In this document: one piece after another, positions 1 to 8,391 of the stretch
Layout: every line of letters begins with the position of its first letter
Numbering within the stretch: position 1 is the first letter of the stretch
From: Legionella jamestowniensis
GTDB lineage: Bacteria; Pseudomonadota; Gammaproteobacteria; Legionellales; Legionellaceae
Length of the DNA stretch: 64,000 bases
Direction of reading: 5' to 3'
Assembly: GCF_001467745.1 (NCBI RefSeq)
Contig: NZ_LNYG01000013.1
Coordinates: 991,354 to 1,055,353, forward strand
Made by a program: the position numbers and the translations under genes
Notes under the pieces: generated by a model
What the model was told of the DNA's origin: nothing
Databases searched by the model: none
What the model saw: only the letters and a program-made list of their open reading frames with translations

Positions 1-285
1 CCTCAACTCAATGCCATAGTGTTAGTTCCCATGTTTTCGCACAGCTTAAGCTCACGCCCCTTTGTTGTCGATGGTGAAGTTAAAATTGACTTAAAAATTA
101 GTGACCGGAACGAAAGCGATTTGCGTATTAGCTGCGATGGGCATGAGTCTCGACTAGTAAAACCAGGGCAGGTGGTTTCAATCGAAAAAAATGCACAACA
201 TTTGCGTCTATTGCATCCTCTTGATTACCATTATTATGATACATTACGCATTAAGTTAGGCTGGGAATCTAAACATCAAGGATAA
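1..285 (+). CDS. nadK: NAD kinase, C-terminal part (5' end outside window)
   Basis: The open frame enters from the left edge and ends at 285. The last ~94 residues contain the NAD kinase C-terminal pattern: a hydrophobic strand followed by '[11 protein letters not shown]', then a beta-rich tail ending near 'LRIKLGW'. NAD kinase phosphorylates NAD to NADP with ATP in the cytoplasm. Only the end of the domain is visible; the GGDG and NE/D catalytic motifs lie upstream. It is followed after 2 bases by recN, a nadK-recN arrangement common in gammaproteobacteria, so the two are probably co-transcribed. Confidence 0.9.
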   Translation, partial: PQLNAIVLVPMFSHSLSSRPFVVDGEVKIDLKISDRNESDLRISCDGHESRLVKPGQVVSIEKNAQHLRLLHPLDYHYYDTLRIKLGWESKHQG

Positions 286-287
286 TC

Positions 288-1973
288 ATGCTTGTAACCT
301 TGCGCATCGAAAATTTCGCTATTGTCAAAAAACTGGAGCTTGACCTCTCAGCAGGCATGACCGCATTTACAGGCGAAACAGGAGCTGGAAAATCCATTAT
401 GATTGATGCTCTCATGCTGGCTCTTGGTGAGCGCGCTGATGCTTCGGTCATTCGCGCCGGTGAAGAAAAATGTGATATTACTGCAAGCTTTCATATTGAA
501 CAGGATTCCCTTCCAGCCCAATGGTTAATTGATAACGACTTACAAACTGAAGACGGCACTGTTATTTTAAGACGCGTTCTTTATAGTGAAGGGCGTTCAA
601 AATCTTACATTAACGGACATCCCTTTCCTCTGCAAAGGGTTAAAGAACTCAGTGAAATGCTTGTTCATATTCATGGACAACATCAGCATCAAACGCTATT
701 GCAGCATGCAACTCACCGTGAGCAGCTCGATCGATACGCAGGGCATTTTGCATTGCTGGACGAAGTACAGCAATTGTATAAAAAAAGCCAGAAAATTAAG
801 CAAGAATTAGAGAGTTTGCGCAATAGGGGCGCAGACGATGATAAAATTACTCTGTTGAAATTTCAAATTGAAGAATTATCAACCCTTAATTTACAAGATA
901 ATGAAATAAAAACGCTGCATGAAGAGCATCAACTACTACATCATGCCTGTGATTATTTGCAAAGCACACAGCAAATTCTCCATTTGTTAAATGCCGATGA
1001 TGAAGCCAATATTTGTCAGCGCCTCAACCAAATTTTGCAACTATTGCACAACCTACCACAAGAACATACCAGCATAAAAACCAGTTGTGAGTTAATCAAT
1101 AGTGCAATTATTCAATGCGAAGAAACACTCACAGAGGTTAAACACTTTGCCGAACAGGTGCAATTAGATCCAGAGCGCCTTCAGGAAGTAGAAACGCGCA
1201 TGAGTATACTTCATCAAGTAAGTCGAAAATATCATGTCGATGTTAATCAATTATCCAGCTATCTGTTGCAACTACAAGCGCAATTAAACGAATTGGAGGA
1301 TAGCGAAAGACGTATTGAAATACTTGAACAAGATTATAAAAAGCAAACTACCGCCTTTGAGTCAGCAGCTCTTAAGCTTCGAGCCTCTCGTGAATCGTAT
1401 GCAAAAAAATTAGCAGCAGAAATCACTGCAACTATTCAACAATTAGGGATGCCTAAAGGGTATATAGCAATTGAAATTACACCGCTTGATAAAATGCAGG
1501 CACATGGCTTGGATAGAGTGGAATACAAAGTTTGCACCAATCCAGGCATGGCTCCAGATAGCCTAGCAAAAATTGCTTCCGGTGGAGAGCTCTCAAGAAT
1601 TAGTCTTGCTATCCAGATGATTACCGCCCAGCGAGGCGCCACTCCCACCTTGCTTTTTGATGAAGTTGATGTAGGTATTGGCGGTGGCACTGCAGCCTTG
1701 GTAGGCCAACTTCTTCGTAAATTAGGGGAGCGCTTGCAGGTTTTTTGTGTGACACATCAACCCCAGGTCGCTTCTTGCGCACACCAGCATTTTATTGTCG
1801 AAAAACACAGTGACAAACAGCAGACTTATTCCCACATTATTGCCTTACAAGACAAGGAAAGAATTAATGAAATTGCACGCATGCTAGGAGGTTTGACAAT
1901 TACTGAGCAAACCCGCTCTCATGCGAAAGAACTGCTAGCACAGGGAAATGCGTGTTTTGAAGTTGCTTTATGA
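288..1973 (+). CDS. recN: DNA repair protein RecN
   Basis: This 561-residue SMC-like ATPase has the usual RecN length. The N-terminus 'MLVTLRIENFAIVKK' and Walker A GETGAGKS (residues 29-36) form the ATPase head. A long helical coiled-coil arm spans roughly residues 150-390. The ABC signature 'ASGGELSRI' and the Walker B/D-loop 'LLFDEVDVGIGG' follow near residues 425-470. RecN acts in the cytoplasm on double-strand breaks, tethering DNA for RecA-dependent repair. The start is two bases after the nadK stop, with AAGGA just upstream inside the nadK end, so translation is probably coupled. Confidence 0.97.
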   Translation: MLVTLRIENFAIVKKLELDLSAGMTAFTGETGAGKSIMIDALMLALGERADASVIRAGEEKCDITASFHIEQDSLPAQWLIDNDLQTEDGTVILRRVLYSEGRSKSYINGHPFPLQRVKELSEMLVHIHGQHQHQTLLQHATHREQLDRYAGHFALLDEVQQLYKKSQKIKQELESLRNRGADDDKITLLKFQIEELSTLNLQDNEIKTLHEEHQLLHHACDYLQSTQQILHLLNADDEANICQRLNQILQLLHNLPQEHTSIKTSCELINSAIIQCEETLTEVKHFAEQVQLDPERLQEVETRMSILHQVSRKYHVDVNQLSSYLLQLQAQLNELEDSERRIEILEQDYKKQTTAFESAALKLRASRESYAKKLAAEITATIQQLGMPKGYIAIEITPLDKMQAHGLDRVEYKVCTNPGMAPDSLAKIASGGELSRISLAIQMITAQRGATPTLLFDEVDVGIGGGTAALVGQLLRKLGERLQVFCVTHQPQVASCAHQHFIVEKHSDKQQTYSHIIALQDKERINEIARMLGGLTITEQTRSHAKELLAQGNACFEVAL

Positions 1974-1986
1974 GGGAAAATTATAA

Positions 1987-2649
1987 TTACACAGGTGCCA
2001 AAGACGTTTCAACGGCAGGCTCATAACTATCCTGAAGATGGTTTAGCAATGAAATATTTTCTACATTAATTAGTCGATAGTCGTTGTAGAAATCCTTGGC
2101 TCCGAATGCACTCTGAAGATTCTTCGCCGCTTTGTAAAGGCAGCCATACATCAAACCAAAGCATCCCAGCGTGAAAGCAATACCAAATGCTGGATTTTGA
2201 GGCACAATGAACAGAGATATAGTAAAAGACACGCTTGAAACGATTAACCCCCCCAACCAGAATAAAGCGAAAAGCCCATCGATTACACGCTGTAAGGCTT
2301 CGAAATAAGGTAAAGCCTTATTTGTTTTTTCAATGCCTTTAATGAAGTTGTTAACATATTGAGGATCATGATTATTGCAAATGGCCTCTAAACAAACAAC
2401 AATACTTTCAAAGTCGCTGATCAATACCTCTCTCTCGACTCTATTGTTTGTATTGCTATAGATAGCAACGGTATAGTAGTTGATAAGGGTATCCATATCA
2501 TCCGCTACAGTTGTGTATTTATTTGCCAATGCGGTATTTGCTTCTGCATTCTCCTTATTTTTATTTAAAAATAATTGCTGCAATTGTCTCATACGTCCAG
2601 TCAATTCAATAACTTCTACGGTACGCCCATCTTGAAAAAATTTAGGCAT
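1987..2649 (-). CDS. Hypothetical membrane protein with two C-terminal TM segments
   Basis: This 220-residue protein is not recognised with certainty. Residues 10-120 are mostly helical and hydrophilic (coiled-coil-like 'LQQLFLNKNKENAEANT'). Two hydrophobic segments follow at about 124-148 and 153-172, forming a hairpin, and a short polar tail ends the protein. The start ATG has GGGAGG about 6 bases upstream. It resembles Legionella-restricted membrane proteins of the DUF5638 kind from memory, but I cannot confirm the family. The gene lies convergent to recN and downstream of a HAD-like gene on the same strand, separated by a hairpin-rich spacer. Confidence 0.6.
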   Translation of the reverse strand: MPKFFQDGRTVEVIELTGRMRQLQQLFLNKNKENAEANTALANKYTTVADDMDTLINYYTVAIYSNTNNRVEREVLISDFESIVVCLEAICNNHDPQYVNNFIKGIEKTNKALPYFEALQRVIDGLFALFWLGGLIVSSVSFTISLFIVPQNPAFGIAFTLGCFGLMYGCLYKAAKNLQSAFGAKDFYNDYRLINVENISLLNHLQDSYEPAVETSLAPV

Positions 2650-2675
2650 CTAAACCTCCCTGGAGAATTTATGGA

Positions 2676-2751
2676 TGCCGTGCATAAAGCACGGCAGGTA
2701 GACACAGCTGAGGCAATTTTGCGTTCAAGCCAGATTCGTTCCCCGCTGTGT
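2676..2751. other. Hairpin-rich spacer, possible structured RNA or repeat
   Basis: TGCCGTGC (2676-2683) pairs perfectly with GCACGGCA (2689-2696) across a 5-base loop. Next to it ACACAGC (2702-2708) pairs with GCTGTGT (2745-2751). The first hairpin has no T-run on either side, so it is not a classical terminator. It lies in the 127-base gap between two minus-strand genes and could be an mRNA 3' structure, a processing site or a repeat of the REP type. Confidence 0.4.
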
Positions 2752-2776
2752 AAGCTTATAAGCGAGAAAGCGATAA

Positions 2777-3886
2777 TCAGATTAAAACGATTACTTGCTT
2801 ATTGATTTGCTCATGCAGTGTCTCGATAAACTCATTTACTGAAGACACCTCTTTACCACATAGAAAATTAGCGGCCCCTTTTTTAACAAAAGCCCTAATC
2901 GCTTGTCCCAATTGTCCATGGCGCAAGACTTCTTTATGGACGAGCAGATTACTACGTTCACCGTCCTCATTAAGAGCCTTACTCAAGGCAGTAATTGCTG
3001 CATCCTCCTCTTCTAAGCTAGGTTCTTTTTTAAAGATGCTACAAGCCCAGTGAACCAACCCTGAGTTACGATGCGGCCGTCTAGTTTTTTGATAATCCGT
3101 AAGCAGATTTACCAGATTTTCGCTAATTAGTGGAGCCAATGCTTTTTGATAGAAAGCCATCTCAAGCTGAATATTTTTATGTTCATCTTTGTTTAACACA
3201 GCAATTAAAGGCAGGTTAAAATTCTCATTCGCTTTTTTAACTGTGTCAATGTTTACATCGGCATCATCAAAATACACAATACGGTTTACCCAGTCTGGTT
3301 TATATTTTGCAAATAGAGCAAACATATAAGCCTTTTCATCCACATAATAAGTTTCATTTGCCATCATGTCGGCAAATATTTTTGCACTCTTGGTCACTAC
3401 ACCGACAACATTACAAACATCTGTAGTATGTTCCCTAATGTCAGCGATCTTATCTTCTGTGGAAGCGGCAAGAGCTTCTGCAAAAGCGATGCCGGGTCTG
3501 GAAGCCAATGCGTCATTGAGGGCCGCATATTTGTCTTCTGCTAATAAATCTTTAGTCGTTTTACCAGTCGTTTTACTATTAAGACACTCGTCTAAAAATT
3601 CTTTAATTAGATTTCTATCTGCTAGCCAGAAAAGGTCATTGGGGGTAATAACGCCATGCACTGTAAAACCCTTCGTTTGCATATGATCGATAAGCTTTTG
3701 GCGATCTGCAATTTTTGAAGGGTAGAGATGCATGGAGCTGAATAAATAAACATCGCGAATCCCCGCTTTTTTAAGGGTTTCCAATAAATTATCATTGTAT
3801 ATTACGGTATCGGCATTACCCTGAAACACCAGGGTATTATCAACATCCAGCAAACCAACATCCTTTTTAACAATCAGGCCAGGCAT
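2777..3886 (-). CDS. HAD-like protein, candidate Dot/Icm effector
   Basis: The 369-residue protein begins with a haloacid-dehalogenase-like motif I, 'LLDVDNTLV' (D14, D16, T18). A possible motif II serine lies at 50-51 ('LFSSMHL'), a motif III lysine near 185 and an acidic motif IV 'VYFDDADVNI' near 205-210. A helical insertion separates motifs II and III. HAD enzymes hydrolyse phosphate esters through an aspartyl-phosphate; the substrate here is unknown. The last ~110 residues are helical and end in the hydrophobic 'KQVIVLI'. GGAGAG precedes the ATG. A HAD fold with a long extra domain is seen among Legionella effectors, but translocation is inference. Confidence 0.65.
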   Translation of the reverse strand: MPGLIVKKDVGLLDVDNTLVFQGNADTVIYNDNLLETLKKAGIRDVYLFSSMHLYPSKIADRQKLIDHMQTKGFTVHGVITPNDLFWLADRNLIKEFLDECLNSKTTGKTTKDLLAEDKYAALNDALASRPGIAFAEALAASTEDKIADIREHTTDVCNVVGVVTKSAKIFADMMANETYYVDEKAYMFALFAKYKPDWVNRIVYFDDADVNIDTVKKANENFNLPLIAVLNKDEHKNIQLEMAFYQKALAPLISENLVNLLTDYQKTRRPHRNSGLVHWACSIFKKEPSLEEEDAAITALSKALNEDGERSNLLVHKEVLRHGQLGQAIRAFVKKGAANFLCGKEVSSVNEFIETLHEQINKQVIVLI

Positions 3887-3984
3887 TATTCACTCTCCAA
3901 TTAGAAATAAAATGAACACATTTAACATTGACCTAATTGTAATTAAAATGAACAATAAAAAGATATGGGTAAATTTACCCACGC

Positions 3985-5307
3985 CTATACGATATCATTT
4001 CCGAATGTTTCATCGCGATAAATTCTTATACCCATAATTATCATGGCGGTATTGTAAACAATGTTAATACCTATGTAGCAAATAATGGCGCCAACTAGAT
4101 TCAACCAGGGGATAAAAATCAGGCAGGCAATAATTTGCAAAAAGAGGAGATTTAACGTTAATTTTGCACCTACCCTACTGCCTTCTTTGGAGTATTGAAT
4201 CATTTTGTAAAGAGGCATCGATATCGCATAAGTAAAAATATTTATCAGGCAAATATAAGTGTAAGGTAGCGCATCAATAAAGTTAGATTGATAAAGTAAT
4301 AAAATCTTTTTGGCAAAAAGGCCAATAATTAAAGCAATAAAACAAGCAATCCCAAAGCAAATTAGCATGTATTTTTTCATTGTTTTTAAAAGTACTTCTT
4401 TACTTTGCGTAAATGCCGCAGAAATATCAGGACCAATCAAAATGCCAATGGGCCCAATGGCAATAAATGCCAGAGAAATAATTGAGGTGATTGCGGAAAA
4501 TAAGCCTGTAGCATGTTCCGTATGTCCCAACCACTCAATAACAAGGAGTGGAATCGCTGTAAAGACAAATTTGTTTAAATTTTGTACTGTATAACCATAT
4601 ATTTTTTCTTTCCAAACATCCACTGTGATGCTGGCATTCGTTTCAGGGTTTAAAAAAATCTGTAATTTCGTTTTCTGTTGAATAATGAATGCCACACCGA
4701 CAGTAAATAAATAGCTTAAAATAAAGCCTATAAGCATTACATGGGGAAAATAATGGGGATCATCGTGAAATAAAACAGGATAAAGATAAAAATAAGTAAA
4801 TAAACTTAACAAGAAATAGATGATAGTCTGTATTAAACTCAAAATAATTGCGGTGCGCATATAATCCACAGCACGAAAGAACTGTAGATAAATGGTATAC
4901 ATGGAGATTCCTACGGCCCCCCAAAGAAAAAGGGATAAAGGATGACTAATTTCAAACAAGCGTAAGCCTTTAATTGCCAGGCTTAGGCTAATGATTGACA
5001 AACTTAATAACAAACCTCCAACAAGCAAACTTAAATAAATAGGTTTAAGAAAATCCCTGACGGAGAATGTTAAAGCGACAATATCTTTATATTTTTTTTT
5101 CACATAAAACTTAGGGACATAATAGCCAATGATTGAGTCAATACCGAAGGTAATGATTGTTGCGATTAAAAAAAGGGCATTTGTTGCAACAGTAAAATCA
5201 CCAAACAATACCTCACCAGCATGTCTTGCTACCAACATATTAATGACAAAAAGCATAAATTGGTCAGCAATGATAATTAATAAATTAAATAAAAATTCCA
5301 TAAGCAT
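3985..5307 (-). CDS. Polysaccharide (Wzx/MATE-like) flippase
   Basis: This 440-residue integral membrane protein has about 12 hydrophobic segments spread over its whole length with short polar loops. The early 'FGDFTVATNALFLIATIITFGID' stretch (partly given) is typical of lipid-linked oligosaccharide flippases of the MOP superfamily. These proteins move undecaprenyl- or lipid-linked glycans across the inner membrane. No glycosyltransferases sit next to it, so the substrate cannot be inferred. Two in-frame ATGs open the frame (residues 1 and 3). The stretch is notably AT-rich, consistent with surface-polysaccharide genes acquired by transfer. Confidence 0.8.
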   Translation of the reverse strand: MLMEFLFNLLIIIADQFMLFVINMLVARHAGEVLFGDFTVATNALFLIATIITFGIDSIIGYYVPKFYVKKKYKDIVALTFSVRDFLKPIYLSLLVGGLLLSLSIISLSLAIKGLRLFEISHPLSLFLWGAVGISMYTIYLQFFRAVDYMRTAIILSLIQTIIYFLLSLFTYFYLYPVLFHDDPHYFPHVMLIGFILSYLFTVGVAFIIQQKTKLQIFLNPETNASITVDVWKEKIYGYTVQNLNKFVFTAIPLLVIEWLGHTEHATGLFSAITSIISLAFIAIGPIGILIGPDISAAFTQSKEVLLKTMKKYMLICFGIACFIALIIGLFAKKILLLYQSNFIDALPYTYICLINIFTYAISMPLYKMIQYSKEGSRVGAKLTLNLLFLQIIACLIFIPWLNLVGAIICYIGINIVYNTAMIIMGIRIYRDETFGNDIV

Positions 5308-5372
5308 TACGGCCGATTAGCAAACTATAAATATATCAGCTATTTCCTTATTAGAAACAGTAAAATTGAATA

Positions 5373-5403
5373 TTGAATATCACTTAAAAAAAATTCATAT
5401 AAT
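5373..5403 (+). promoter_or_regulatory. Possible promoter of the H-NOX operon
   Basis: A TATAAT hexamer (5398-5403) lies 19 bases after TTGAAT (5373-5378), about 100 bases ahead of the H-NOX start. The 19-base spacer is slightly long for sigma-70, and the surrounding DNA is very AT-rich, so the match may be by chance. A good ribosome site (AAAGGA) lies just before the ATG at 5502. Confidence 0.35.
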
Positions 5404-5501
5404 CAATGCGATTATTATCTACCAAAAAGAGGATATCGGTTTTATAAAAAAAACTTAATAACGATTTATACTTAGAGAATGATTATAAAAAAAGGATAGT
5501 A

Positions 5502-6065
5502 ATGATAGGACTGATACAAAAAATTTTATTTACCATGATTCAAGATATGCGAGGCGACGAAGGTGTTAAAGAATTAAAGAAGCTCGCGCAAGTCCCATTA
5601 GATAAAACGTTTCAAATCAATAATATTTATTCCGATGAAGAATGGCAGCGTCTTTTCCTAGCGGCGCAAAACATGCTCAATCTAAGTCAGGAAGAAGTCG
5701 AAATGCAGTATGCGAATTACTTTTGCAAAGATGTTGTGCAACGATTCCCTACTTGGTTTAAGATGTCAAAAAACTCCTATGATTTTTTATCCATACAGCC
5801 AACTATTCACAACTGCTTTGCAACCAGTACAGCTGATGCTGAATCCAGGCAGGCTGTTAATGAAAAATTCAAGCTGGAGCAATTACCCAATCAATTAATT
5901 ACTCACTATCGCTCCCCCAATCAATTATGCGGTTTATATAAAGCTCTGGCCCAGTGGGTTATTGCCTATTATCAGGATAAAGCAAGTATAGAAGAGAAAA
6001 AGTGTCTAAAATTAGGGGATAACGAGTGCGAAATCCATGTTAAATGGACAAAATTAAGGAATTAG
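5502..6065 (+). CDS. H-NOX haem-based gas sensor
   Basis: The 187-residue length matches stand-alone H-NOX (HNOB) proteins. Probable proximal haem ligand H103 sits in 'IQPTIHNCFA'. The family YxSxR haem-propionate motif appears as Y136-x-S138-x-N140 in 'HYRSPNQLCGL', so the arginine is replaced. The terminal 'LKLGDNECEIHVKW' fits the conserved final strand. H-NOX proteins bind NO (or O2) through ferrous haem and control a partner kinase or cyclase. The gene starts the operon (ATG with AAAGGA), one base ahead of the kinase gene, so it most likely regulates it. Substitution of the motif arginine could alter haem affinity. Confidence 0.85.
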   Translation: MIGLIQKILFTMIQDMRGDEGVKELKKLAQVPLDKTFQINNIYSDEEWQRLFLAAQNMLNLSQEEVEMQYANYFCKDVVQRFPTWFKMSKNSYDFLSIQPTIHNCFATSTADAESRQAVNEKFKLEQLPNQLITHYRSPNQLCGLYKALAQWVIAYYQDKASIEEKKCLKLGDNECEIHVKWTKLRN

Positions 6066-6066
6066 C

Positions 6067-8391
6067 ATGCGTCATTCAGATTTGGCATTTTCTGAGGTTC
6101 AAAAAAACATTGAAGAAATGGCAAATCAACTTTGTCTGGCAGTAAAAGGCGAGTTTGACTTTACCATCAAAATTGACACTGAAAATGAAAGCATGCAAAA
6201 ACTCACGATGCTGGTTAATTTCGTACTAGATACCGCCCGTCGCTCATTAGTTGAAGTCAGAGAGAAAAATAACCGGTTAATGGAGCTTGATCAGCTAAAG
6301 TCTGATTTTATTGCCAATGTGAGCCATGAGCTTCGCACCCCCTTAACCCTAATTTTGGCGCCACTAAAAACAATTCTTGAAAATAAGAATCAGCCCCTAT
6401 CCGAAGAGGTTTTGCAAAATCTTCAGCGAATTCAGCGGAATGCAGCCCGATTGTATACTCTGGTAAGCAACATTCTTGATTTTTCAAAACTTGAAGCTGG
6501 AAAATTTATCCCTCATGACGAATTGATTAATTTAAATGCGTTTATTTCACAGCTTGTCGATGATGCCCAAGATTTGGCAAAGGAAAGGCATATTGATTTA
6601 ACGTTTAAAGCGCATGGCAAAACGAAGGACGTACTTCTCGATAAAAATATGCTCGAGAAAATTTTACTTAACTTAATATCTAATGCCTTAAAATTTACAC
6701 CAGCACAAGGATTTATTACTATCGAATTACAGCAAAACACTAATACTTGTATACTTATCCGTGACAGCGGGACAGGCATACCTAAAGAACAACTGCCTTC
6801 TATTTTTGATCGCTTCCATCAAGTGGACTCTTCAAGCACCCGTGCTTATGAGGGCACAGGTATAGGTCTTACTGTTGTGAAGCAATTCGTAGAACTATTG
6901 CAAGGCACCATTGCAGTGGAAAGTGAGGTTGGGAAGGGAACTACCTTCCGTATTACTTTACCCGCTCGTTTTGCCAAGGACTCCAAGAAAAAGCTAACTG
7001 TTCAAGCTAGAGACTCCTCTTTTGAAACATTCAAAACAAGTCTTTCTACTACGCCAGGCGAAACAGTGAGGGCCTTCAACGCGTCACACAAGAAAAATCA
7101 ATTGCCTTTGATGATTCTGGCGGATGACAATTCCGATATTAGGGCCTATATCGTCTCTTTGCTGAAAGATAAATTTAATATTATTGCTGTTGAAAATGGC
7201 AAAGCCGCACTTGAGGCCATCGATCAATCCAATCCACAGATTATTTTATCCGACATTATGATGCCTTTTCTTGACGGTTACGAATTAACTAAAATTTTAA
7301 AAAGCAAGAAAGACACCTGCCATATTCCTATTATATTAATTACTGCAAAAGCAGGTGATGATGCGGTTGTCACAAGCCTCGATGTAGGCGCTGATGATTA
7401 TTTGGTAAAACCCTTCTCCCCTCAGGAATTAATTGCACGAACCACGGCTGCCTACAAACATTATGAACGTTATCTGGAAAATTGTCGGTTGAATTCACAA
7501 TTACTCACCACTGCAAGGCGCGCAGGGATGGCTGACATCGCCACGTCCATTTTGCATAACATCGGTAATGTGCTTAACAGTGCGAATGTATCTTTAGACA
7601 TGATAAAAGAAAACTCCAATCAACCTTACTTACAGGATTTAACGCTTGTTTCTTTGTTACTTAAAGACAATATAAACAATCTCGCTTCCTATCTAACGAC
7701 AAATAACAAAGGAAAATTACTACCTGACTATTTAATAGCCCTGATTAATAAAATCAGCCAGGGACATGAAGCGATTGGCAAGGAGATGAATTGTTTAAGA
7801 AATCAAATCGCCCATATTAAAGAGGTAGTGGCCATGCAAAAATCACTCAGCGGCATTTCTGGTGTGTTGGAAAAATTTTCTGCTCGGGAAATTATTGATA
7901 GCGCCGTTTCAATCTGCGAGAATTCTTTTAAAAAACAAGATATTAAAATAAAAATAGAAAGCCCTGAGGATATCTTTATAATCACAGATAAAGCCAAGTT
8001 GTTACAAATACTTATTAATTTAATTCAAAATGCCATTGATGCTGTGAGTGGCTTTGACAACATTCCACGAATCAATAAATTTATCTGCTTTACTGTAAGA
8101 GAGCAGCTAGAACAGTCTAATATTACTATTAGTGTGCAGGATAATGGGATAGGCATAAAAGAGGAGCATCAAGATAAAATTTTTACATTTGGCTTCACCA
8201 CTAAGCCCGACGGCCATGGTTTTGGTCTACATACAAGCGCACTCGCAGCAAAAGAACTCGGAGGTAGCTTACAAGTAAGAAGCAAAGGTGTGGGGCATGG
8301 CGCAGAATTTATACTGACACTACCCCTGAAAGAGGTAGAACGGAGAGCGATGCATGGTGACTACGAGAAGCGTAAAAATTCTCATTATTGA
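6067..8391 (+). CDS. Hybrid histidine kinase with two kinase cores around a receiver
   Basis: The 774-residue cytoplasmic protein has no TM segment. It contains, in order: a helical N-terminus (1-75); HisKA with 'FIANVSHELRTPL' (H87); HATPase with N-box 'NLISNALKF' (~202-210), 'DSGTGI' and 'GTGIGL'; a receiver domain with 'LSDIMMP' (D396) and K448; then a second, atypical H-box 'SILHNIGNVLNS' (H497) and a second HATPase ('NLIQNAIDAV', 'DNGIGI', 'GHGFGL'). The second module resembles the unusual kinase Lpl0330 of L. pneumophila as I recall it. The probable input is the upstream H-NOX protein; the output is the overlapping GGDEF-EAL protein. Confidence 0.92.
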   Translation: MRHSDLAFSEVQKNIEEMANQLCLAVKGEFDFTIKIDTENESMQKLTMLVNFVLDTARRSLVEVREKNNRLMELDQLKSDFIANVSHELRTPLTLILAPLKTILENKNQPLSEEVLQNLQRIQRNAARLYTLVSNILDFSKLEAGKFIPHDELINLNAFISQLVDDAQDLAKERHIDLTFKAHGKTKDVLLDKNMLEKILLNLISNALKFTPAQGFITIELQQNTNTCILIRDSGTGIPKEQLPSIFDRFHQVDSSSTRAYEGTGIGLTVVKQFVELLQGTIAVESEVGKGTTFRITLPARFAKDSKKKLTVQARDSSFETFKTSLSTTPGETVRAFNASHKKNQLPLMILADDNSDIRAYIVSLLKDKFNIIAVENGKAALEAIDQSNPQIILSDIMMPFLDGYELTKILKSKKDTCHIPIILITAKAGDDAVVTSLDVGADDYLVKPFSPQELIARTTAAYKHYERYLENCRLNSQLLTTARRAGMADIATSILHNIGNVLNSANVSLDMIKENSNQPYLQDLTLVSLLLKDNINNLASYLTTNNKGKLLPDYLIALINKISQGHEAIGKEMNCLRNQIAHIKEVVAMQKSLSGISGVLEKFSAREIIDSAVSICENSFKKQDIKIKIESPEDIFIITDKAKLLQILINLIQNAIDAVSGFDNIPRINKFICFTVREQLEQSNITISVQDNGIGIKEEHQDKIFTFGFTTKPDGHGFGLHTSALAAKELGGSLQVRSKGVGHGAEFILTLPLKEVERRAMHGDYEKRKNSHY

